From contig CBDBZN010000019.1 of assembly GCA_965213575.1 (NCBI GenBank), positions 77,636 through 141,635 on the forward strand: DNA of 64,000 bases, written 5' to 3'. The translations under genes and the position numbers were made by a program. The DNA is from JAUHXS01 sp965213575. GTDB taxonomy: Bacteria > Bacteroidota > Bacteroidia > Chitinophagales > JAUHXS01. This document shows, in pieces, positions 55,154 to 62,896 of the stretch. The notes below the pieces were generated by a model. It saw only the letters and a list, made by a program, of their open reading frames with translations, searched no databases and was not told where the DNA came from. Position 1 is the first letter of the stretch. Each line of letters starts with the position of its first letter.

Positions 55154-55168
55154 AATATTTACAATTAT

Positions 55169-56332
55169 TTAAGCTATAGGAAGAATAATTCTAAAAACAG
55201 TGTATTCACCAACCACCGATTCTTTGACAAAAATCTTGCCATGATGATATTGTTCAACTATTCTTTTACAAAGTGATAGGCCTAATCCCCAACCTCTTTT
55301 TTTTGTACTAAAACCCGGATTAAAAACTGTTTTAAATTGACTTTTAGGTATTCCTTTGCCTGAATCTCTAATATCGATAGAGATTTTTCTATTTATTTTA
55401 TCGACACTGATATCAATACTACCTTCTCCGCTCATAGCATCAAGTGCATTTTTTAATAAATTTTCTATTACCCAGTTAAAGAGTGGGGGATTAATAGCAA
55501 CAAATAAATTTTCATGATGATTATTCTTAACGGAAAAGGCAACTTTTTTAGAGGTTCTATTTTTTATATATCCAACGGTATCTTCTAGTGATTGTATTAT
55601 ATCATTTTTTTCTAGCATCGGCTGAGACCCTACTTTTGAAAACCGGTCTGTGATTAATTCTAACCGCTGCACATCATGGTGCATCTCATCAATAGTTTGA
55701 TGTAATTTTGAAGATTCCTGAACTTGTGTTTTGAGATATTCAATCCATGCTACCAGGGAAGATACCGGTGTACCTAATTGATGGGCGGTTTCTTTTGCCA
55801 TACCCACCCAAACTTGATCTTGCTCTGCTTTTCTAGAACTGCTAAATGCTAAATATGCTACGATCAAAAACACACCTATGATCGCTAATTGCCAAAAGGG
55901 GTAATATTTTAGTTGAGTTAAAAGAAAGGAATCATCGTAATATATAAAATTTTTATATTCATCAGTAATATTAGCAACGATTGGCTCATTAGCCTCTTTC
56001 ATATTGGCCAATTGCTTATTTAAGTAAATAGTATCCAAAGCCTTGGCCGAATCTAAATTCCGGTGGGCGATGATATTGCCATAATTGTCAGTTAGAATAA
56101 CAGGAACTGTAGTATTGCTCCTTAAAACTTCGCTTATAAAAGAAAGGTCTGTGTTACCTTCAGCAGAAATAAAATATTTTGTAGCGTTTGCCCAGAGCTC
56201 AACTTTTTTACGTTCTTGCTGAGCAATTTCCCTTCCTAAGTCATTTGTATACCATATAGAAATTCCAACAATAATTGTTGCAGCAATTATTAATAAAAGT
56301 TTCCATCTGTATTTTCGCTGGTATATATTCAA
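55169..56332 (-). CDS. membrane sensor histidine kinase
   Basis: The 387-residue protein has two membrane helices (about 10-28 and 130-150) around a periplasmic sensor of about 100 residues. The H box is KETAHQLGTPVSSLVAWIEY, with the phospho-His in AHQLGTP. The N box is NWVIENLLKNALDAM, the G1 box SIDIRDSGKGIP and the G2 box GWGLGLSLCKRIVEQY. There is no HAMP or PAS domain. No response regulator is adjacent, so the partner is elsewhere. The gene is followed by the channel gene 15 bases away and preceded by the AsmA gene 24 bases upstream. All three may form one unit. Confidence 0.92.
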   Translation of the reverse strand: MNIYQRKYRWKLLLIIAATIIVGISIWYTNDLGREIAQQERKKVELWANATKYFISAEGNTDLSFISEVLRSNTTVPVILTDNYGNIIAHRNLDSAKALDTIYLNKQLANMKEANEPIVANITDEYKNFIYYDDSFLLTQLKYYPFWQLAIIGVFLIVAYLAFSSSRKAEQDQVWVGMAKETAHQLGTPVSSLVAWIEYLKTQVQESSKLHQTIDEMHHDVQRLELITDRFSKVGSQPMLEKNDIIQSLEDTVGYIKNRTSKKVAFSVKNNHHENLFVAINPPLFNWVIENLLKNALDAMSGEGSIDISVDKINRKISIDIRDSGKGIPKSQFKTVFNPGFSTKKRGWGLGLSLCKRIVEQYHHGKIFVKESVVGEYTVFRIILPIA

Positions 56333-56356
56333 AAGAAATTAAAATTAAAAGTCAAA

Positions 56357-58924
56357 CTACTCGATAAATTCTATTTCTTCATCTTCCCAATCTTGTATCT
56401 TCGTCCGTTTAGGTTTATTATTAAATTCTTTTCTCAGCGTATTTAATAATTCCTTTTTCTCATTTTTCAAATCAGTTTTAATTTTCTCTTTGACGGCTTT
56501 TTTATTATATTTTATTTTGTAATCATCCACATTTCCTACCATTGATAAAAATAAATTGATCTCTCCGTCAGTAGCTTCTTCAAAATTTTCTACAGTGAGT
56601 TTATTATCCTTTTTAAACCGATTGGCTATGATGTTGGACAGATTAATTTTCATATTATAGTTAATGTTGTTATCAAAATCGTGTATGCCGGATATACTCA
56701 TATCAGCTGCATTAGAAAGTAACAACATGGTTGGAATAGCAATGATGCGATCTTTGATTTCTATTTGATTAGTAATTTCTGAAAATTTTATATTCTCCAG
56801 GTCTCTTACTTTTATAAAAGCTGACAAACTTTTAAGCGGCTCATAATTTTTCAACTGTCCATTCCTAATAGTAACATCGGCTAACGTGTACAAACTGTCT
56901 TCTACTAAGGAAAAGCTATCGGCCCAATAACCTGTTATTTTCAATTCTGTATCTAAATATCCTTGTAAATTTTGATCGGTAATTTCTGTTTGTCCAAAAT
57001 TTTGCAACTGACGAAACATTTTACTAATGGCAATGTTTTTCCCACTTATATCTGCTTTCAATTTCAATTCACCGGGGCCATCTAAACTAATAACTCCATC
57101 TGTTTTAATGGCTCCTTCTGCTGCATTAAAGGATACGTTATTAAAGTAAATCTGTGGTGCATCAATTACCAAGTTACCCATCAAATTATAAGCATAAAAA
57201 GAATCATACTTAAACTCTTTCACATCAAAATCTATTGTTCCGGAAGTATATTCCCACCACTTCTTCTGTTTGGCAGATATATTTGTTTCATCTGTTTCAC
57301 CAAAGGTATCTTGCTGAATATCAAAATTAATAAGATCATTTAATACAATTTTATTAGATTTAATAAAACCTTTAACAACAATTGGCTTAGGTTTATAATT
57401 AATCTCCATTATATCATATAAAAAGTTTTTAACGATGTTTTTTGTATTTAGTTTAATTGAATAATCACTATGTTGATGCTTCATATTTAGCGACCTAATA
57501 TGTAATTGTTCGCTTTCGAATACAAATACTCCATTAATACTTTTAAACTTTTCCTCTTTAATTTTCAAATTAACATCTATGAATTCAACTTTTCCTGAAT
57601 TATGGATGATTGGGTTACTCATAGTTTTTATGGAATCAATATCGGTAAAAGCTTTAGCTACTAATGAAAAGTCATTAATTAAAATAACTCCCGATAAATT
57701 GTTTTGGAAATCGGGATCAATTAAAGATGCAATCTGTTTTAATGGAATAACTGCGTTTGCCTTGATATCAATAAGTGGATTTTCGAAATTAAGTATTTTA
57801 ATTTCTAGTTTTAATGGACGATCAATGAGGTTAGCAGTAAATTTTTTTAAGTGAAAAAATGATGTTTTATCACTATTGCTTTTGCCATTGCTAACCACTC
57901 CCATAAGCATTACATTTTTCAATGTTGTATTGATAGATTCATGGCTGATAGTACCATCTTTTAATGCAAATGTTAATTCATAATGAGGATTTAAATTCGC
58001 AGTAATATCACCTATCACGGATAAGTTAATGGTTAGGTCTCCGGTATTGTCAAAACCTTGTAACCTTTGGGCATAGGTGCCGGGCAATAAACTTATAAAA
58101 TCGCTTAACTTACCTTGTTCTTTTTTTAATTTAAGATCAATATATTTAACATCTTCACCTTTATCTTTCCATATCACATTACCTATAAATGACTGCTCAT
58201 TAATCTCAATTTCTGTATCTTTAAATGAAAAGCTTTTTCCGCCGTCGGTAAAATCAGCAATAGTATTTATTTGTATATTTTTGTTATATAAATATCTTTC
58301 ATCATTAATAGAAATATATTTAACGTCTAAATTAGTTGCAACATCTAAAGAAAATTCGTTTCCTTTAAACGCACCGGAAATGTTTGAACGATTAGATTTA
58401 ACTAATACTTTTTGATTAGATTTTTTATTTTCATAGCTGATTAATACATTTCTCAACTCTATGTCTTCTAAAACAATATTAACAACGCTATTATTTGATG
58501 AACTATTCAATGCTATAGAATCATTTTTCACCCAAAACATATAATTTTTAATGCCGTATTCATCCTCTTTTAAATTTATATAACCATCTTCAATAATAAT
58601 CTTTTTAATATCATATCCATTCTTAAGAATATCCAGCCAGTTAAAGATCAAATGTATATTACCTAAATTCATCACTTCTATATCAGAAGGTTGCAAAAGA
58701 TTGATTAGTTTAACTTTATTTAAACTTAAGGAAGCATAAGGAAACTGATCAATTAAAGAAATATTGACATTTCCTTGAATCTTATATGCTGAAGAAATAT
58801 TATTATTTATAGACTTTATAAAATAATCTTTAAAGTGATTATTGAATAAGTAAGTAAGGCCATTTAACAGCAACAGTATAAAAAGCAGAAGTATGGTGAC
58901 CCATATTAAAAGTTTTTTTTTCAT
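56357..58924 (-). CDS. AsmA-family envelope protein
   Basis: The 855-residue protein starts with one membrane helix (LIWVTILLLFILLLLNGLTY) and then a long beta-rich periplasmic chain. The N-terminal part (IQGNVNISLIDQFPYASLSL, VMNLGNIHLIFNWLDIL, IKKIIIEDGYINLKEDEYGI) is the AsmA pattern. The C-terminal half has repeated strands (GAIKTDGVISLDGPGELKLK, LQGYLDTELKITGYW) like the AsmA/TamB repeating groove that carries lipids between membranes. The C-terminus is a highly charged tail (NNKPKRTKIQDWEDEEIEFI). A role in phospholipid transport is inferred from the family. Confidence 0.87.
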   Translation of the reverse strand: MKKKLLIWVTILLLFILLLLNGLTYLFNNHFKDYFIKSINNNISSAYKIQGNVNISLIDQFPYASLSLNKVKLINLLQPSDIEVMNLGNIHLIFNWLDILKNGYDIKKIIIEDGYINLKEDEYGIKNYMFWVKNDSIALNSSSNNSVVNIVLEDIELRNVLISYENKKSNQKVLVKSNRSNISGAFKGNEFSLDVATNLDVKYISINDERYLYNKNIQINTIADFTDGGKSFSFKDTEIEINEQSFIGNVIWKDKGEDVKYIDLKLKKEQGKLSDFISLLPGTYAQRLQGFDNTGDLTINLSVIGDITANLNPHYELTFALKDGTISHESINTTLKNVMLMGVVSNGKSNSDKTSFFHLKKFTANLIDRPLKLEIKILNFENPLIDIKANAVIPLKQIASLIDPDFQNNLSGVILINDFSLVAKAFTDIDSIKTMSNPIIHNSGKVEFIDVNLKIKEEKFKSINGVFVFESEQLHIRSLNMKHQHSDYSIKLNTKNIVKNFLYDIMEINYKPKPIVVKGFIKSNKIVLNDLINFDIQQDTFGETDETNISAKQKKWWEYTSGTIDFDVKEFKYDSFYAYNLMGNLVIDAPQIYFNNVSFNAAEGAIKTDGVISLDGPGELKLKADISGKNIAISKMFRQLQNFGQTEITDQNLQGYLDTELKITGYWADSFSLVEDSLYTLADVTIRNGQLKNYEPLKSLSAFIKVRDLENIKFSEITNQIEIKDRIIAIPTMLLLSNAADMSISGIHDFDNNINYNMKINLSNIIANRFKKDNKLTVENFEEATDGEINLFLSMVGNVDDYKIKYNKKAVKEKIKTDLKNEKKELLNTLRKEFNNKPKRTKIQDWEDEEIEFIE

Positions 58925-59063
58925 CTTCAGCTAGCTAAATGATGTTGATATATAATATTAAATGTATTATACAGGAAAAATATTTCAGTCAATGTAAAGT
59001 TAATTTTTTTGAAATGCTTCTCTCAAAAGAAAAACTATTATTTTCACTTTATATAAAAAATAG

Positions 59064-59095
59064 TTTGTTTAATAATACAAAGAAAGCTAAATTTG
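59064..59095 (+). promoter_or_regulatory. consensus Bacteroidota promoter for tRNA-Val
   Basis: TTTG at 59064-59067, exactly 20 bases, then TAAATTTG at 59088-59095. Both elements match the consensus with no mismatch. Transcription should start near 59101, about 10 bases before the mature tRNA. It is the clearest promoter in the window. Confidence 0.85.
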
Positions 59096-59110
59096 TCGCT
59101 CTTAATTATT

Positions 59111-59185
59111 GGGAGCTTAGCTCAGTTGGTTCAGAGCACTTGGTTTACACCCAAGGGGTCACAGGTTCGAATCCTGTAGTTCCCA
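59111..59185 (+). tRNA. tRNA-Val (anticodon TAC)
   Basis: The 75-base cloverleaf is complete. The acceptor stem is GGGAGCT with AGTTCCC (one G-T pair). The D arm is GCTC ... GAGC. The anticodon stem is CTTGG with CCAAG around loop TTTACAC (anticodon TAC, Val GTN codons). The T arm is ACAGG TTCGAAT CCTGT and the discriminator is A. No CCA is encoded, so it is added after transcription. Confidence 0.96.
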
Positions 59186-59306
59186 CTTATTCTAAAAGCC
59201 ATATAATACAAATTATAAGGCTTTCTTATTAAGCCCATCTCACCAAAATACCCTACCTTTTAAATCCTCTTGAAACTTTTCTACAACTTTATAACGTTGT
59301 AGTTGT

Positions 59307-59825
59307 ATGAATGATGCTACACGTAATATACTTATGCTGTTTGCTATTTCCTGTATGTCAATATGCATTTTTATACAATCTACAGCTGTTTCTATAGATG
59401 AAGATACGACATTGCAAAAAAAATATGCTGCTATCCTATCTGTTGAGCCCAGTGATATAACTAATATTGAACTGTATAATTTTGTAGATAGTTGGCTGAA
59501 TGTACCATATCAATATGCTGCAAGTTCTAAAACAGGTACTGATTGCTCAGGACTAACTTGCAATTTATACAGTTCATTATATGAGAAAACACTTGCTAAA
59601 TGTTCTCATGACATTTTTCTTTCGTCAAAGCATGTTAAAAAAGGCAAACTTAAAGAAGGAGATCTTGTATTTTTTAAGATTGGCAGTTCGAGAGTATCAC
59701 ATGTTGGAATATACTTACAAAATGATAAGTTTGTACATGCAAGCAAACAAAAAGGCGTTATAATCAGTGACTTGAATGAAGCATATTATAAAAAATATTT
59801 TTTCAAAGGAGGACGAATTAAATAA
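59307..59825 (+). CDS. NlpC/P60 (C40) peptidoglycan endopeptidase
   Basis: The 172-residue protein has an N-terminal hydrophobic signal or anchor (ILMLFAISCMSICIFIQS) and an NlpC/P60 domain at about 55-170. Catalytic Cys is in SKTGTDCSGLTCNLY, the catalytic His in RVSHVGIYLQNDKFVHAS, and EGDLVFFK is the usual turn before it. Such enzymes cut the D-Glu/diaminopimelate bond in peptidoglycan stems, and dapF nearby makes the meso-diaminopimelate. It stands alone between tRNA-Val and yceI. Confidence 0.92.
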   Translation: MNDATRNILMLFAISCMSICIFIQSTAVSIDEDTTLQKKYAAILSVEPSDITNIELYNFVDSWLNVPYQYAASSKTGTDCSGLTCNLYSSLYEKTLAKCSHDIFLSSKHVKKGKLKEGDLVFFKIGSSRVSHVGIYLQNDKFVHASKQKGVIISDLNEAYYKKYFFKGGRIK

Positions 59826-59885
59826 GTCAAATTATGATTTTATCTAAGATTATGTAGCTTTACATAACAACTAACATTTAATGCT

Positions 59886-60464
59886 ATGAAATACTTCCCA
59901 TTTTTACTTTTATTATTCGCAACTAATATTATAGTAGCTCAATCTACTTATAAAGTAGATCCTAAAAAATCTATTATAGAATGGGTGGGAAATAAGATAA
60001 GTGGTTCACACAGTGGCACAATTGAATTAAAAGAAGGAAATATAACTACTCAAAAAGATGTAGTACAACATGCTAATTTCATTATTGATATGACTACCAT
60101 TAAATGTTTAGATATTGAAGATAAAGAATCTAATCAAAAGCTGGTAAGTCATTTAGAATCTCCGGATTTTTTCAATGTAAAAAAGTATAATACTTCTAAA
60201 CTGGAAATTAAAGAAGTTTCTAAAACTGATGATGGACAATATTTATTTAAAGGAACTTTAACTATTAAAGGCATTACAAATCCTATTGAATTTCCGGCTG
60301 ATATCAAACTAAATGGAGATAGTTTACTAGGAAATGCTACTTTTTCAGTCGATCGGTCTAAATATGATGTTCGCTATGGATCCTCTTCCTTTTTTGATGC
60401 TCTCGGAAATAAAGTTATTTACGATGATATGGATTTCACCGTAAAAATCGTAGCAATAAAATAG
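59886..60464 (+). CDS. YceI-family periplasmic protein
   Basis: The 192-residue product has a signal peptide (LLLLFATNIIVAQ). It shows the YceI lipocalin-like pattern: STYKVDPKKSIIEWVGNKIS, GSHSGTIELKEGN, SHLESPDFFNVKKYNTSKLE, GTLTIKGITNPIEFP and SVDRSKYDVRYGS. YceI proteins bind long isoprenoids or similar amphiphiles in the periplasm. The length is normal. It is apparently monocistronic. Confidence 0.93.
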   Translation: MKYFPFLLLLFATNIIVAQSTYKVDPKKSIIEWVGNKISGSHSGTIELKEGNITTQKDVVQHANFIIDMTTIKCLDIEDKESNQKLVSHLESPDFFNVKKYNTSKLEIKEVSKTDDGQYLFKGTLTIKGITNPIEFPADIKLNGDSLLGNATFSVDRSKYDVRYGSSSFFDALGNKVIYDDMDFTVKIVAIK

Positions 60465-60523
60465 CACTTCTATATTATTATTAATAAAGCTGCAATCTTT
60501 TATAAAAGTTTGCAATTAGATTT

Positions 60524-60531
60524 TATATTTG
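60524..60531 (+). promoter_or_regulatory. candidate -7 element for the lipoprotein gene at 60565
   Basis: TATATTTG fits TAnnTTTG, 34 bases before the ATG. At the expected upstream distance there is only TTTT. Confidence 0.4.
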
Positions 60532-60564
60532 CACTATTAAATTTTCAATCAAAAACATAACACT

Positions 60565-61395
60565 ATGCTAAACAAACTTACATTAATTATCATGTCTTTT
60601 GCATTACTACTATTTGGATGCGGTGGCGGAGAAGAAGTGGCAACATACGAAGGTAAAATTGAGGATGCTGTAAATGATGAAACAGATGTAAAATTAGACA
60701 TGGTTGTGTATGATATCCCTACTCCTGTTGAAGTAACCAAAGATATCGCTGCTTCAGGGGCATCTTATAATAATTCTCTCTTAAACAACCCAAGCAAAGC
60801 AGGAAGCTATGCTACAACTTATAAAAAAGCAGTAAATTTAGGAATATACATAGCTGATCTAAGCTACGCTGCTGTAAATGATCAGACACAAGATGCAACA
60901 AACTATCTTAGTGCTGCAAACAAATTGGCAGAGAGTTTGGGAATAGATGGTGCTTTTAATCAAGAAATGGTTAAAGCTTTTCAAGATAATTTAGGAAATA
61001 AAGATACACTTACAACTTTGATCGATTTAGCATATAAAAATGCAGATAAATATTTACGTTCTAATGATAGAGTCAGTACTGCCGCTTTAGTACTAGCAGG
61101 AGGTTGGGTAGAAGGTATGTACCTCTCTACTAAAATTTTAGGTAATGAGCCTAAAACTGCCGACAACAGATTAATCTTTGAAAGAATTGGTGGACAAAAA
61201 CTTTCTTTAAATAATTTAGTTGACCTACTAGAAAACTATAAAGATAAACCGGATATCAACAATGCTTATGGGCCACTAGCAGAATTAGATTCAGTAGTGT
61301 ATAATAAAATACAAGGGCCAAGTGCTATTTCTAGAGGCCAAGTTGATAATATAACTTCACGAATTGAGGCCTTAAGAAATGAAATGATTAAATAA
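60565..61395 (+). CDS. lipoprotein of unknown function
   Basis: The 276-residue product has a lipoprotein signal with lipobox LFGC followed by a Gly-rich spacer (CGGGEE). The mature protein is mainly helical: SYATTYKKAVNLGIYIADLS, TNYLSAANKLAESLGIDGAF, LIDLAYKNADKYLRSNDRVS and TAALVLAGGWVEGMYLSTKI. I recall it as a conserved Bacteroidota lipoprotein without a known function, similar in style to helical periplasmic proteins. It stands alone, followed by a stretch of about 380 bases with no convincing gene. Confidence 0.78.
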   Translation: MLNKLTLIIMSFALLLFGCGGGEEVATYEGKIEDAVNDETDVKLDMVVYDIPTPVEVTKDIAASGASYNNSLLNNPSKAGSYATTYKKAVNLGIYIADLSYAAVNDQTQDATNYLSAANKLAESLGIDGAFNQEMVKAFQDNLGNKDTLTTLIDLAYKNADKYLRSNDRVSTAALVLAGGWVEGMYLSTKILGNEPKTADNRLIFERIGGQKLSLNNLVDLLENYKDKPDINNAYGPLAELDSVVYNKIQGPSAISRGQVDNITSRIEALRNEMIK

Positions 61396-61773
61396 GGTTT
61401 ATATTTTATAAAAAATTAAATTTTTACAATTAAAATAAGCAAATTCCACTTTTATAACTAGGCATATTCGCAAGTAGACAGATTTAAATTCTGAATCTCT
61501 GGGTGGGAAAACGGCCTTTTTTTCAAGCTACTACAATCTCGAAATTGAGAGGGAGAAAACATCAGATGTATGAAGCCACCAATAGGTGGCGAGTTTTTGC
61601 TGTTTTGGGTAGCATTTCTGAGATTGTTTGCAAGAAAAATCAGCCTTGAAATCATTGCAAAAATAACCCCGATATTAGGCATTTTTGATTAAAAGCGGGG
61701 TGATTTACACCTATAAATTTTATTGAACACATTGGTATCATTCATTTTCTTACTTGCAAATTTCCCTAACTAG
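61396..61773. other. 378-base region without a convincing gene, with several hairpins
   Basis: The gap between a lipoprotein gene and dapF holds no gene I trust. A 74-codon reverse-strand frame (61458-61682) has no recognisable domain. The DNA looks more mixed and G/C-richer in 61495-61700 than other gaps. It contains short inverted repeats: GCCACC/GGTGGC with a 4-base loop near 61575, AGATT/AATCT near 61480, and CCCCG/CGGGG near 61670-61705. It could be a structured RNA, a MITE-like repeat or a relic of an insertion. Confidence 0.4.
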
Positions 61774-62559
61774 TCAAGATTTAATTTCACCTTGAAAAAC
61801 TTCCTCTGCCGGACCATTTAACCAAATATCAACTACCTGATATTTTTTGAGTGTAAGATTGATAGATAAATTACCCCCAAGTGTTTTTGTTTGAATTTCA
61901 TAACTGCCTTCTTGATAATCATTTTTTATGGCATATGCAATCGCACAAGCAGTAACTCCCGTACCACAAGAAAAAGTCTCCCCTTCTACTCCTCTTTCAT
62001 AAGTTCGAACACTAATTATATCTTTAGCTATTTCATGAACAAAATTTACGTTTACTCCTTTATCTTTAAAACGATCATTGTAACGTATTTGCTTACCCAG
62101 TTCAACAACATTTAAATTCTGATTGTTGTCGCAAAAGCTTACATAATGAGGAGAGCCAGTATCAATAAAATAATAATCATCTCCTGCTTCTATGCGTGCT
62201 ACATCATGCATTTTGAGTTTAATAATATCTGGTTTAATTTTTGCCTCATGCACTCCGTCAATAGCAAGAAAAGTAGCCGTATCTTTAATTATTTTTAAAA
62301 ATTCAGCAAAACGAACAGCACAGCGGCTTCCATTCCCACAAAGGCTTTGCGAAGCATCTGCATTATAGTATACTACTTCAAAATCAACTTCAGAATTATT
62401 TTCAATTAATATCAGGCCGTCAGCACCAATTCCAAATCTTCTTTCACATAGCCTTTGTACTAACTGATGATTATTCCTGTCAAAAGTACCGGCTCTATTG
62501 TCAATCATTATAAAATCATTGCCTGTACCTTGATATTTATAAAACTTAATCATCATCAT
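61774..62559 (-). CDS. dapF: diaminopimelate epimerase
   Basis: The 261-residue enzyme converts LL- to meso-diaminopimelate for lysine and peptidoglycan synthesis. Both active-site Cys are visible: LCGNGSRCAVRFAEF and ETFSCGTGVTACAIAYA. The N-terminus KFYKYQGTGNDFIMIDNRAG is typical. Three consecutive ATG codons (62559, 62556, 62553) could each start the gene. The last gives the usual short M-I-K-F-Y start. The 5' end overlaps the stop of the small membrane-protein gene by 14 bases, indicating coupling. Confidence 0.96.
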   Translation of the reverse strand: MMMIKFYKYQGTGNDFIMIDNRAGTFDRNNHQLVQRLCERRFGIGADGLILIENNSEVDFEVVYYNADASQSLCGNGSRCAVRFAEFLKIIKDTATFLAIDGVHEAKIKPDIIKLKMHDVARIEAGDDYYFIDTGSPHYVSFCDNNQNLNVVELGKQIRYNDRFKDKGVNVNFVHEIAKDIISVRTYERGVEGETFSCGTGVTACAIAYAIKNDYQEGSYEIQTKTLGGNLSINLTLKKYQVVDIWLNGPAEEVFQGEIKS

Positions 62560-62767
62560 ACTCTCTTGAATCCATTTCTTCCTGCAATGTACTGTCTTTA
62601 AAATGAACCTCTATCAGCCTATCTTCATCTACAGGTTGACTTTTTTTACTTCCAAAAAAGTATATAGCTATTCCGGTTATTACTAATATAAGAAACGCTA
62701 TTAGAATGCCATTTTTACCCCAAACATTGCCTGTTCTTTTATTAAAATCTGATTTATTTATAGACAT
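62546..62767 (-). CDS. small single-pass membrane protein upstream of dapF
   Basis: The 73-residue product has one membrane helix (GILIAFLILVITGIAIYFFG, about 20-39), a basic N-terminal segment (SINKSDFNKRTGNVWGKN) and an acidic C-terminal tail (DSTLQEEMDSREYDDD). By the positive-inside rule the N-terminus is cytoplasmic. It overlaps dapF by 14 bases in the ATGATGATGATTAA region, which makes it a credible coding gene despite its size. I do not recognise the family. Confidence 0.65.
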   Translation of the reverse strand: MSINKSDFNKRTGNVWGKNGILIAFLILVITGIAIYFFGSKKSQPVDEDRLIEVHFKDSTLQEEMDSREYDDD

Positions 62768-62896
62768 TTTGACATTATATATGTTAAAAAAAGTTAAATT
62801 ATAATATAGAATAATACTTTAAATACCGAGCCGTTATAAAGGCATAATCTTTGATATAAAATTATCGTATTTATTTGATCTAAAAAAATTGAACTT

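Noticed and set aside
58939..59232. A 97-codon forward frame covering the tRNA
   Set aside because: Its second half is the tRNA-Val gene read as codons, and the first half is an A/T-rich promoter region.
61458..61682. A 74-codon reverse frame in the gap before dapF
   Set aside because: No domain, signal or convincing start. The region has hairpins and looks non-coding, so it is reported only as an unexplained block.
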